In this document: positions 34,579-45,927 of the stretch, one piece after another
Numbering within the stretch: the first letter of the stretch is position 1
Layout of the letters: the number at the start of each line of letters is the position of its first letter
Origin: Notospermus geniculatus
Taxonomy: Eukaryota; Nemertea; Pilidiophora; Heteronemertea; Lineidae
DNA: 64,000 bases
Reading direction: 5' to 3'
Assembly: GCA_002633025.1 (NCBI GenBank)
Contig: NMRB01000672.1
Coordinates: 196,030 to 260,029, forward strand
Program-made: the position numbers and the translations under genes
The notes under the pieces: model-generated
What the model saw: only the letters and a program-made list of their open reading frames with translations
What the model was told of the DNA's origin: nothing
Databases searched by the model: none

Positions 34579-34745
34579 ATTGTGTTGTACTTTTTTCCAT
34601 CAGGACTGAAGCCAAAGCATTATTGGCCCTGGTAAGTGAAAGGGGCCATCTCAAGCTGCTCATGTTCCCCACGTGGATGAGGTCCTTTGCCTGCCCTTAC
34701 AAAGATGCAAGGCACCACAGTTATTGTCCCATGCGATGGACGTGA
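34579..34745. repeat. Dispersed repeat family R1, copy 3
   Basis: Matches 13329-13478 and 15826-15975 (tccatcagg-ctgaag-c, ggccctggtaagt, ggccatctcaagct, tgtcccatgcga). Confidence 0.7.
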
Positions 34746-34830
34746 AGAGCCACAGATTTGATCCCCTATGGTCCAGGGTGGATTCAAACCCAGGACCTGC
34801 CACTGGACTTGAAACAAATGGGTAAAGAAT
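34746..34830 (-). mobile_element. tRNA-like SINE fragment
   Basis: On the minus strand gtcctgggtttgaatccacc carries a B-box-like core gggtttgaatcc. It adjoins R1 copy 3. No A box or foldable tRNA is evident. Confidence 0.4.
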
Positions 34831-35313
34831 AATGGTTCAAGCATCTACTGCTAGGGGAATATATTACTTCCAAGTGATTGCAAAACCAAAGTTGATGAAC
34901 TTTTGATAAACACCCTGGCTCAAAATTTCTGAGTGTCTGATCTTAGTCAACCATTATGGCAAAATAGGCTTTCAACTCTACGAAATTCAAAAATAAACCA
35001 GTTTTTACACTTTACACTTTCAATGCATGTATACATGTAACAATGATCCAACCAAAATAGCATAAAACAGCTCAGGAGGGAATTGTACCTACCCACCACA
35101 TTCAAAAATACCTAGTAATCTCTCGTCATTTCAGTTTTTCTGAGGTTTTACCCAGTGTTCAAGAGGGACAGTCTATCCACGGTGTCACAATAAGGCAATA
35201 GAGGTTTACCATAGAAATTACCCTTTCATAAAGTTAAGAAGTACTCCAGATGATCTTTCATACAAAACTATTCCATATGAAAAGGACAGGTGCAGAACAT
35301 ACTATCCAATAGG
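34831..35313. other. Possible 3' UTR or intron of the giant-exon gene
   Basis: This lies immediately downstream of the stop codon in minus sense. There is no coding continuation and no further feature. Confidence 0.35.
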
Positions 35314-38300
35314 CTATCTAGTTTGATCATGCACGGGGCTTGGAGTGCCAGATAAACGGTCCACATCGCCAGAATCCTGGCGTACAGAATCAGAATTCCA
35401 ACTACAGACAGATTCCTGTTGGCCTTGGTTCTTAAAGTCAAATATTCCCCCGGTTTCAAAGACTGAGAGCTTTTCAGTGATAGACGTCAACGGTCCATCA
35501 TCAAGACTTTCTAGTTGAGCCTGCTTGTCAAAGTCATCATCCTGGTAACACTCAGTACTAAATTCAGCATGAGCATCAAAGTCATCTTCATGAGGTACAA
35601 ATTCGTCATCATCATCGTCATCCTCCTCGTGTGACTTATTATAATCATCATCACAGGTGCTATCCGTATTTTGCGTATCCCCCATTGTTTTTAGAAACGA
35701 AATTTGTTGCATTATGAGTTTTTCCGTGACGGACATTCGTTTGGACTGCACAATAGGTTCCTCGTCTTCTTCCATGATGTCATCATCGTCGTCATCTTCT
35801 TCTTCATCCTCCTCATCCATTTTCCGTGTTTCAGCAAATTTCTGCCGCAATAATGACGTATCCAAGGCAGCTTCTTCAGATACAGAAGCTAATCTTTGTA
35901 ACGCTCCAGAATCATCCACGCTGTAACTAGCCATGCGGTAGCCGTATTTTTTGGCCCGAGCAGCTGGACTGATCAATGCTTTTTGAGACAGGTCACTGTC
36001 TTTACGAGTTGGACTTTTTTCCATCACAATATCATCAGCACCATCTTTGGCAGGTAGTTCATACTCTATCACTTCATCGCCACTGTCCTCATCCACTGTA
36101 GTTGAGAAGATATCAGCAAATGACTTACTCTCTCGTCTTTCTGGATTCGGAGGGGGTGGTATATCCTCCTCCTCCTCCTCTGAGCTATGCCTCTGAATCT
36201 TGCGCAAAAAATCCCATTCTTCTTCTGTTGGAGATATTTCGCCACTTTCAGCACCATGATTGTCATCCTTTAAATCAACACTCTCACCACTGCCACTCGT
36301 GGTAAATCCCATCAGAATATTCTCCAGTTCAGCATCAACATCCTTTAATTTTTTATCATCGTACATGGCAATTAGTTGTTCTAAAGACATATTGCCCATT
36401 TCCATTGATTTATAATCACTAGCAATGTCTTGTAAAATCTCCGATCGAGTACTCCTCAGTTTACCTTTGGCTATATCCTCAAATAATCCAGTAACAATTT
36501 TGGCCCTCGTGTCACTGTCTTCCAAACTCTCAGAACTAATGTGAAATCTACCTCTTCCTAATCCTCGTTTTTCAAATGAAGTATCAGGGGAATGGAATGG
36601 CGACAAGGCCTTTACACCAGCCCCTGGTTTAGCTTTCGATAAGGCAATTCCTAAGGGACCAACCTTTTCAGATGCACCTTTCCCTTTAGAACCAGGATGG
36701 TCACGGTCCTCACTTGGAGAATGATCAATGTCTAATTGAATACATGCCTGCCTCAAAAGGCTGCTTCTGCGTCTTGCCAAATTTGGATGCATTTTAGTTC
36801 CACTTTCATCACTACTACTAGCAACATCATCAACTTTCCTCCCGTGCATCTTTTTCAGGGAGTTTCTCCTCTCAGATCTTGAGATTTTGCTGACCAGTGA
36901 GCTTTCACTACTGGCCGTGGATGACTGACGCGACTTGTCAATGGCTTTAATGACATCTTTTTTCTGCACCGATGTCTTAACAACAGCACCGCCCTCCATA
37001 TTTACTTGATACTGGTCGTCACGGAAATTGTTTGCAAGTCTTTCAAAAAGTGCAAGTTTGTTGACTGCAGTTAATGCAGGTTCTGTTCCCACACTGTCAA
37101 TGTTTGATATGGTTTTAGGCTCACTAGTCCCCGGGCTGACAAGTTCACTATGCGAAGAGGAACCATTAGAGAAAGTAAGTTTATTACCTGAATTTTCATG
37201 TAAGTCATCAGAAGAACTTCCAGAGGCACCACATTCACTTATATTCCTTGAGTAACTTTCCAAATTAAGGTCAGATGAATCAGTTTTTGTCAAACCATTT
37301 GTTGTATCCACTAATGAATCTGAGTGAAAGTCGTCAAAACTTTCATCTACCTCAGGTATAACATCCCATGAATAATCAGTCACAAAACTTGCAAATGAGT
37401 TATCAGACCTTAATGAGTCAATCCTTTTCTGACCTTTCAACCGTTTAGCTTTCCTCAGAATTCGTTCAATAGTTCGATTTAGTGCATTCCCCTTGGCTTT
37501 TGATTCGGTAGAGACACTAGGAGATTGAGCAGCTTGACTTGATGTGACTTCACGGCCACAATCGTTAACCAAGTGGTTAGCTGGAGCTGGGGGATTTTCA
37601 TCACCTGCATTGAGCTCCCTCTCACAACGTGAGCACAAACTGCGAACAATCGCTGTGTCAGTTATAGCCTCAGATGAACGCTGCTCTGCAGCAACAAGCT
37701 CAGTTCCATCTACCTGTAATGGCTGACAGGAGACTTCGAGCCCAAGCTCTAGTGAGCGATGAGGTAACCATGGTAACGTAGCAATAGATCTGTATGCTGC
37801 TGCCTCAGGTGGTTCAGTGCATGTTCCTGTCGTCACCATATGATGCAGATCAGTTTGCGAAAAGTTATCAACTTTTTCAAAATTGGATATTTTGGAATCA
37901 GACACACTGAGAAGTTCGACTTGAACATCAACAGAATGCACTTCAAAGTCCATTGGCTCAGTACCGACGGAATTAGTATCAAGACACATGGGCTCAGTCC
38001 CAACAGAACTGTATTGAAAATCCATTGGTTCTGTTCCAGTGCTTACATATAAATCATTCAGTGTACATTGGGTGTAATTATCAGTTACTATACATAGATC
38101 TTGATTGCCTAGAACAAAGTCATCATAATCGCACCAAGGTTGAATAGGTGTCAAGCTGCCATCATCGGCTTGCAGAGATACGTCTGATGAAGTAATTCTG
38201 ATTGCTGGGATCTCGTTATCTTCAGAATGAACACTGAGTGCACCAACACTAGCTAATTCATCTTCCTTGAAAATGTCTTCATATATAGTATTAATTGAAA

Positions 38301-40519
38301 GAACATTAGGTATAGACAAACGTTTTCGCAAATTAGACCCTTCATGATTAGCACCTTTTTCTTTCATACCGGTAGTTTTTTGATTGAGAGCGATAAGAAG
38401 AGAATCGCTAGCTCGTCGTTTGATGTCAGACGGATTATTGGGGTGAGGGATCGTATCTTCAAAGCTGTCATTCTGATTGTCTAACTCGCATTCAATCACA
38501 GTAATCGGGGAGAGGGGAGACGGCGAAACTGATACAGACGACAGAGGAGAAACAGAAAGAGTATTAAATGGCTTGTTCTGCATTGAAGAATAAGCACCGT
38601 CAGAATCTGACAAAACTGTCGAGTGCATCGCTGGTTCTAAAATATCAGCAACTTCTAAACTGCATGATGATTGTTCAACAATCGGCGGGGTTTTAGCAGT
38701 GATTACAATGGATGGCACTGATGGGAGATGGGACATTTTGTTCCTTTTCGTGGTGATACTTTCAATTTCTGAATCACCACCACTGGTAGCGCTGCCTTCG
38801 CATTCACCGCTTGTCTGAGTAAAGAGCGCTGGGTTGCTATTGCTGCGAGACCTTGCCTGTAACGGAGATTCCTTGTGGGGGTGACCGGGAACAGAGTCAT
38901 TAAGGCGTGACACATCGCTTTTTAAACTCGATGTATCTGATGACAAGCCATCACCACTTCCCCTTGACTGACTTCTTTGATACTCGAAGCTCTTCACAGC
39001 TTCATCTTCCTCGCACAGCGTCTCTAAAAATAACGGCAACGACTTCTGCCGGGATGTTGCAAACTGCTGGCGTCTTTTGTACTTGTCAGAACCAACATGC
39101 AGAAGACTTGCTTGCTTTTCTAAAATAGCCTTCAACTGGTCAATACTGTCCTGTTTTTCCATTGAAATGTCTTGTGTAGACAACCTGTTGCTATGCTTGG
39201 GTTCATCTTTGGTTGTTTGGTGAAATGACAGAACGGTAGCAGAGCGTTGGAATTTATCACGTCTGCGAAAGCTTTGCTGTCTTGACTGTACATCTAATGC
39301 ATGGACGAAATCCGTTGTCCTATGTCGTTCATGACTGTGTCTATGTAGATGAGAAGTACGCTGGTGGGAGGCATCAAGTGAGTAACCAGCCTTCTTAGCA
39401 TAAACATGACGTGCCCTTTTTGAAGACTCTGATTCAGATTCTAACAATGCCATGACGCGCTCCTGTTGCGATTCCAACAGTTTTTCTTGCTGTGCCTGTT
39501 TTATCTTATTGGCCCAATCGCGAGCAAACCGTTCAGGCAAAAAGCTATGCGTTGAGCAAAAACCGAGGTTCATCAAGACGTCCTCAGCACCTGCTCCACC
39601 AAAAAGCTTTGGTTCTTGCTTCGGTGGAGTTGATGGAACTTGTGGCGACGTGTACCCAGAATTGCTATCAAGACTAGTTGTCCTAGAAAGATAGCCATAT
39701 GAAGGTCTTCGACCTGGTAACGTCCAGACACCATCAGTGCTTTCAGACTGCCCAGTTTCCGATGTGTAGAAACTCAGAGAACTGTTCAAAGATCCAGTTG
39801 ACACACTGCTTTCCTGACTCTTGAAGTTCTTATGTTTGTAATCAACAAGCTGCTCTAATAGACTTTTCCGACGGGAAATATCTTTCATTTTCGGCGCACG
39901 TTCTTCAGTCCTGCGATCCTTTTGTTTCTTGTTAAAAGTGTATTTCGCAAATGGAATATTGCCACCTTCATGGTCATCTGGAACAATGAGATCTCTTCGC
40001 TTTTTATTCTTTTTATCATTTTTGTAAGCAGCTTCCATTATTGGCTGGAGGTTCCCAAAACCTCCATCCATGGAGTGTTCCATGGACGATTCCCCAGTTG
40101 ATGTGAACTCATTCCGTTGGTTGAGATCCAAACTTTCAACTTCATCAAAGGTTGAAATTGAGGTAGATGTGGTCGCTGAGCTTGAAGACCCACGGTGTAC
40201 GTAAAACCTGTCGTTTGATTCACAAGACGTGCGTCGTTTAGGGGTGTGGTAATCATCATAATATCTGTCATTGCGTCCGCTGAGTCTGGACTGGTATAGG
40301 CCTTCATAACCGAAGGACTGATCATAACTTCCTCTGCTATCACGGCTTCCACGACTACCACTTGTCTCATGTGATGAACGATTGAGATCCAAACTCTCGA
40401 CTTCTTCAAATGTTGAAAGACTTGATTGGCTACTGTCCTGGCGGGGTGTCCTGTGTTTCTTAATCCAGTCTTCTACTGGGTTGAACTGATGTCGAACAGC
40501 AGGGTAAACTCGACGTCTA
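35314..40519 (-). CDS. Giant exon: KRAP/TESPA1 (ITPRID)-like scaffold protein, central/C-terminal part
   Basis: One uninterrupted frame of about 1,735 codons. The acceptor (tttcctttctacttgcag) ends at 40520. The exon enters in phase 2 and runs to a TAG at 35316-35314. Numbering from the upstream open-frame Met (intronic residues 1-11): EDWIKKHRTP (28-37), STFEEVESLDLN (47-58) and again STFDEVESLDLN (134-145), EDVLMNLGF (324-332) followed by LPERF (339-343) and a Gln/Glu-rich helix, VYAKKAGYSL (384-393), and three tandem [ST]-x-GTEPM repeats (about 835-885). A conserved-looking block, RIDSLRSDNSFASFVTDYSW, lies near 1040-1075, with Asp/Glu runs near 1580-1595 and 1640-1652. Vertebrate KRAP/TESPA1 proteins have, in the same order, a WLKDCRTP-like motif, SFEDDLSLG, EDPEEIL-NLGF with a downstream Arg-Phe, and a FAKAGYPL motif. 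They tether IP3 receptors, KRAP to actin. The assignment rests on short motifs, so it is tentative. The rest is disordered and Ser-rich. No phase-2 donor was seen near its end. Confidence 0.75.
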
Positions 40520-42428
40520 CTGCAAGTAGAAAGGAAAAAGGTACACATTAACATGATGAATGGTTCTCTATCGATATTTACTGTAAGCTAAGATACAATA
40601 TGAATTTGATACAGTGCAAGGGATTGGACTGATAATGAGGGTATTGGAAGGAACAGTAATTTTGACCAGGGGACGATATACCCAGGTATGTTTTGATCAG
40701 GGGACCATTAGATCCCGGGACATCGTGGTTTGGGAAAGGCACCATGCGAAGAGATATAATAGTGGACACTTAGCAAGCTGCTTCAAATTCACTGAATTTG
40801 CAGTTTCGAACCACTGCCCGCTACACCTATGGCCAACTGAACAACCACATGCAGTCTGACAAAAAGTGAGTAGAACACAACAGGAAAGGATGGAATGGGG
40901 CTGACTTTGATGCCTTGTGATTGGTTGCCTGTTTTGTTGATTTTCTTCAAAGATCAATGCCTGTTAAAATCTCACATCACTGGAGATGAAAGCTAATCTG
41001 ACAACAATTACAACATTTTAATATCACAACAAAGGGATACTAAGGAGAAGAGAGGCCAATGCAAGAATACCAAAATCAGAAAGGAGAAAGATAGATTTTT
41101 TTGTCCTTTGAGTTACCTCTCATATCATTGTTTTCTGAATGACCTTAGAGAGTACATGAGAGACGATTTTGTGGCCAATGCAGATACATGTACTGCATCA
41201 TTGATTTGATTCAGATAACTCTCCAAAATGATGTAATGGCATTGAAAACATGATTTAAAACAATTCTAAGTACTCCTACACAGTATGCCAGGAGGACCGA
41301 TAAAACAGAAAATGACAGAATGGTCATTGATCACCATCATTTGATCCAGCTTACATTTATTTATGGAGTCTGTAATGTAATAAGGCCACATCAGATAAAG
41401 AGTAGGCCTGTAACCAAGGCAACGTTGGAGGAACATTATCTCTTTGGCCACACCCACCCTGGTAATAGCAGCTTTTGAACAGTGAAGAGGAAATATATAC
41501 ATTGTAGATCTGAAGAGACTTTGGGTTCAATCTATAGTTAGAATGTTGAGCAAGTGTGGTGATGGAATGGACTACTCCTGTTGTAGGTGGCGTACATCAG
41601 TTATATAAGTATAAGCATCAAACAGTTACTTTTATCAAATGACAATGCACACCGTGACAGCTGGCAGTAGAGGCTTTCTTAACACTTTCTCGCTGCACAG
41701 CAATCGACTTATGTCACCAACAAACCATCAACTTTGCATGCCAACAGGGAGGTGTAGGCCTAAGTCGGAATACATGTGGGTGGTTCTGAAGTTCAAGGAT
41801 CAATGTCGGTGAATCCCATAACACCTTGCTGGCGACATCAGAATGGTGGCCTCCACGAGCCAGATCAAGCACACTGCAGGTGGCAATTTTCCAGGGTTTG
41901 CGAACAAGAGGGTGACCAATTACTGTCAGTGTTGATCTTGACACTATAGGTCTGCTCCTCGAATCGGGGACAGTTGATACCTTGGAATGGCTGATTGCTT
42001 CTCATAGCCAGGATGAGGAACATGAGAGGTATAATCAGATCATCATCATCCGTGAGGAGGGTGAACATTCCTTGATTGAAATCTACTTTGTTGACATTGT
42101 TAATTTCAATTGGGGGCCATCTGATTTGATGAAAATACAACATTCGCAGATTCAAGTCTCAGTTTGGTGAAGCCAACAGCAGTCAAGTTCCAAATGACTG
42201 GTGAAAGGTTTGGAACAGTCAGCTTGGCAGATCTGGTTTGCCTAAAATTTGACGACACCACTAGACTGTTGAGATGGCCTACTATAGAAAATCTCCAAGG
42301 ATCCAAGAGGACTCAGCATGGGTTGCCTCTATAATGAAGTTATAGAGAATGGAAAACAAGGCAATTCCCTGCTTGGTTCCAAATAATATGTTGTATCATG
42401 AAGAAGCCAGATGTTGACATCACCAAAT
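40520..42428. other. Start of an ~18.5-kb intron
   Basis: If the exon ending at 59016 joins the giant exon, 40520-59015 is one intron of 18,496 bp. It may contain further exons that I did not recognise. This first part holds no repeat or gene that I can support. Confidence 0.4.
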
Positions 42429-42620
42429 GTGAGCCACTGCAGCAAAAGCAAACACTTGTCGCAACCCGAGGAAAGGGCCAACGGTCTTGCAGCACAACAG
42501 CTGAAATGTATGTTGACGTGGGTTTACAACAGTAGTGGACAGTAGTGACAATAGTTGGGTAAACAGATGACCAATGATGATCGCTTGCAACAAGCATCTG
42601 CTTTTGCTGGAGCGGCTCAC
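42429..42620. mobile_element. 192-bp element with ~30-bp terminal inverted repeats
   Basis: The left end gtgagccactgcagcaaaag and right end cttttgctggagcggctcac are inverse copies. The tetranucleotide aaat flanks both ends (42425-42428 and 42621-42624), a plausible target-site duplication. No coding capacity. Confidence 0.72.
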
Positions 42621-44490
42621 AAATTAACACCTGGCTTTTTCTATAGAACCAAGTTTGGAGTTGCCTTCTACAGCATTCTTCTATCTCAGCAGAATCTGCA
42701 ACCTGTTCAGCAACAACAGAAGGGTATGTGCTTTCTCCTTCCCTTTTCCTCAGTCCGTCTCATACAGCTCAACATTAAAAGGGGAACAAGATCAAGTAAT
42801 TTGCTAATGGATGATTCACTTTGAGGATCTTATAGAGTGGTACAGCTGATTGGAGGGGGAGGGAGAAATAAGGGCCTCTTTATCTTTAAGTTAAATGAGT
42901 AGGTCTTAAGTGTTGTCTTAATGGAAACTGAAGTAGGGGCCCTCTGGCATTGCGCTACCCTAAATAGAATTCGTTAGTCAAGGTACAGCACAGCTCATTC
43001 AACAGTCCGAAAATTGGCTCAACACTTGTAAGAAGACATCTGCCAAAAAGAACATCAATGTGGAGCATTTCCTTTTTACCATTCTTTCATATTCTAGAAG
43101 TTTCTTCTACCGATATGGGATTTCCACGTTGCTACCCTGATGAACAAGATATTGCACACCACCTGCGGAAGGTGTTATTGATATGTCGTTGACAATAAAG
43201 GCTGCCCATGCAACAAAGGCAGCCTGGCCAGGATTGAAATGAGCTTCATCACTCAATCAAGACTCGGGATTTCTGACGATTAACCCTCCAACAACATGAG
43301 TCTCTCCAACTGAAAAGTGCCTGAGGAAGACCCCGGTTGGGGTCAAAAATTCACAAGTTTCTGGAAGTTGACTTCTTGATATTTACCAACAACATGAGGT
43401 GTCTTTTATTGTCAGTGATCTCAAGACCAACAGTAGATGGCAGGCTTTGGATTGTGGGCATTCTAAAGGCATCTTGCTTTGCCCAACAAGTACAGTAAAT
43501 CAATTCCAGACTAAATACTTTGCCAATTTTCACATGATATCTGCCAGGGGGAGGCCAACATTATCATTAGAAGTTAAACATGAAACGTGACAGTAATCAT
43601 GAATTACTGAAAACACTCTGAATCAAAGCCTACGCGAACGGCACACTCTTTGAATCGTCAAACTCCACCTACAAGCGTACATCAGTTAAAAGAGATACGC
43701 AACGTCAGCTAAAAGGGCTACAATTTTTTACCATGCCTCTTTGAAGTACAAAGCCAGAGAAGATCATGCGACTGTCGATTTTTTTCTACATAAATGCATT
43801 ATGTGATTCATAATTCAAAGCTCATTATAGCAAACATGAAAACTGATATGTTAAAAGCTAGATCCAGTTAGTAACCGTTTGAAATGACACAGCTCATCTG
43901 ATGTAGTTCATCACCGGAATTGCGTTCTACATATCTGGTGTTTGATTTTGTCATCTAACAAGATTACATGAAGGTTCATAATTAGATACAATTCAATAGA
44001 GAATTTGCCTCATCTATTTTACCATTCTCTAGAGCTGGATGCGAGGAGGTTGATGATGTGAAAGATTCTTTAAAAGCCTCGACAACTGTTTGTTTTAGCG
44101 ACAGCAGCGATGTTGTGTGATTGTAATCCATAAAGCAAATATGGAAACCCTTTATACCAGATTAAAATCTGCTTCCTTTTTCTGTATTTCATTATAGAAA
44201 CACAGCAGCTGAAAGCCACAAATCTGCAATGAACATCCCTGCAGTCACCAGAACTGCCAAGTTACTTCCACAATCTCAACACGACAGAATCTGTTAACAC
44301 GAAGCGATAACCTTGAGATAATTGAATTAGCCTGTCAGCCATTTAAAATTACTTAATGTAGCGAAGGTAAATTGGTATGTAAAAAGGCTGCCTTCAAATT
44401 ACCAAAATGAACAAGATTCGAGCAGCATTTCAATTACAGTACATTTTACCGAGCTACAAATTGAAAGGTTTTTTTTACATAAATAGCAAT
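42621..44490. other. Intronic non-coding stretch
   Basis: Nothing recognised beyond short open frames. Confidence 0.45.
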
Positions 44491-44925
44491 AAGGCATTGG
44501 TGTCTTGTGATCATTAAAGCGAATGGCTCGCGGGGTTTGTTTACATTTTTGGTGGTACCTTCCATAGAGAGTGAATCTAGCCTCCAGGCAAAGCCGTGCT
44601 CCAGCCATATGCAACATCTGTGCAAATATGCGAATGTAAACACTGGGGACGAGGTTCCATTAAAAATTTGTTAAAATGGGTTAATGACGTTTTCAAATTC
44701 AGTACGTCAAGATGTACATTTTGTACCATTCCCATTGATTTTGAAGCGGCAGATTTTGCACAATGCGCCTCCAAAGTTTGGCTGTCTAATGCATTTCCCA
44801 TTAAACTAAAATCCTTCTTTTGCCTTTTTCTCAAAATGGTGCTTGATATCGATGACCAACTGTCATGGCGCCACAACAAACTCCGCGAGCCATTCGCTTT
44901 AATACACGTGACAGTAATGTCTTCA
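44491..44925. mobile_element. Inverted-repeat element with ~30-50-bp ends
   Basis: Left end cattaaagcgaatggctcgc (44512-44541) is the inverse of gcgagccattcgctttaata (44873-44903); similarity extends more weakly outward. The interior is covered by a 160-residue minus-strand open frame (44577-45059) that runs past the right end and has no recognised family. I read this as a non-autonomous transposon, not a gene. Confidence 0.6.
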
Positions 44926-45114
44926 ATTACAAAGAACAAACCATTTTTGCTTTCAGGCTGATTTTTGAAATTAATGCCTTTCCAATATAGAAGCGTTTGC
45001 AAGCTTTGTGGCTTATGGTAAGTGCAGCATTTGGAACATTTACTAGTTGCCATGGCCACAGATCTGGACTTTGCAATTTGGAAGAACAGTGGTTATGATT
45101 GAGACTTTATTATT

Positions 45115-45290
45115 GGTCTGAGAGGAAAATTTTTGCAATGATGTTGACTGTATTGCTGTGTGTACACCATCCTGATATGCACCAACTGTTCATGCAGACG
45201 CAGGAGAAATTGCTTTCGTGCAGCAATGCTGTTACGCAAATGGAAGACTTCTTTTTGCTGTGAGACAAATTGTTCTGCATCATTTTTATA
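45115..45290 (-). CDS. Possible exon (helical Gln/His/Arg-rich peptide), weak
   Basis: A minus-strand frame of about 66 residues includes EQFVSQQKEVFHLRNSIAAR followed by KQFLLRLHEQLVHIRM, which looks helical and more protein-like than neighbouring frames. A potential acceptor (caatttgtctcacag) lies within it, but the downstream donor (GTGTAC) is poor. It could be a missed exon in the large intron or chance. Confidence 0.2.
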
Positions 45291-45832
45291 CACACGCTAA
45301 TAGGCCTAACTATCGCACACCTGCAACACAAACTCATTTGTGCCAGCACCCCAACACCTAATATGGACTAGCAACCATTTGCAGACGAATAGAGAAAGAG
45401 AATTAGAATCTGTGACAAGAGACAACAGGTTGGCATCGATCAACCTCATCATAGATTCAGCTTTGCAAATATTGCAAGTGGCATGATTTATTTTTTAAAA
45501 TTTTTGATGGTGGGGACATCTGCTTAGGCATGAACTCCAAACATGCTACCACCTTCCAGTGAGGGGCGTCACTTGCAATTGCCAGATTCTCCTCCTCATG
45601 GGCCCAGGCAGAGGATGTTAGGGTCAACTCAGACGTCGAGCAGAGATTTTACTATTGAAATGCAGATTTTATGACAAGAAAACAAATTATTCAGTTCTAA
45701 GAGTGAGTAACAACCTGGCCCTTTGATGAAGGGTTAGTCACACAATAACAGTGCGTTGAATTTCTAAGTGATGAAAAGGATGGGAAGGCCATTTCTGACA
45801 GCTAAGATTTCGACATGGTATGAGTCTAGTCT

Positions 45833-45927
45833 AGGTGTTACCGCTGGCTATGTATGACACCAGTCCTATCCTGTTGGCTCCCGATTCTGCCACTGAGCCA
45901 TACCTCATGGTGGCACTTTAAGGAGAA
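45833..45927 (-). repeat. Dispersed repeat family R2, copy 2
   Basis: Inverse copy of 26100-26212, sharing catacatagccag, gactggtgtc, ggcagaatcggga and aagtgccac in the same order. Confidence 0.65.

Noticed and set aside
35657-35926. Plus-strand Ser-rich frame opposite the giant exon (and other plus frames between 35.3 and 40.5 kb)
   Set aside because: Antisense shadow of Asp/Glu-rich coding sequence.
44577-45059. 160-residue minus-strand open frame
   Set aside because: It spans an inverted-repeat element, has an equally open plus-strand shadow and no recognisable motif; more likely transposon-derived or chance.
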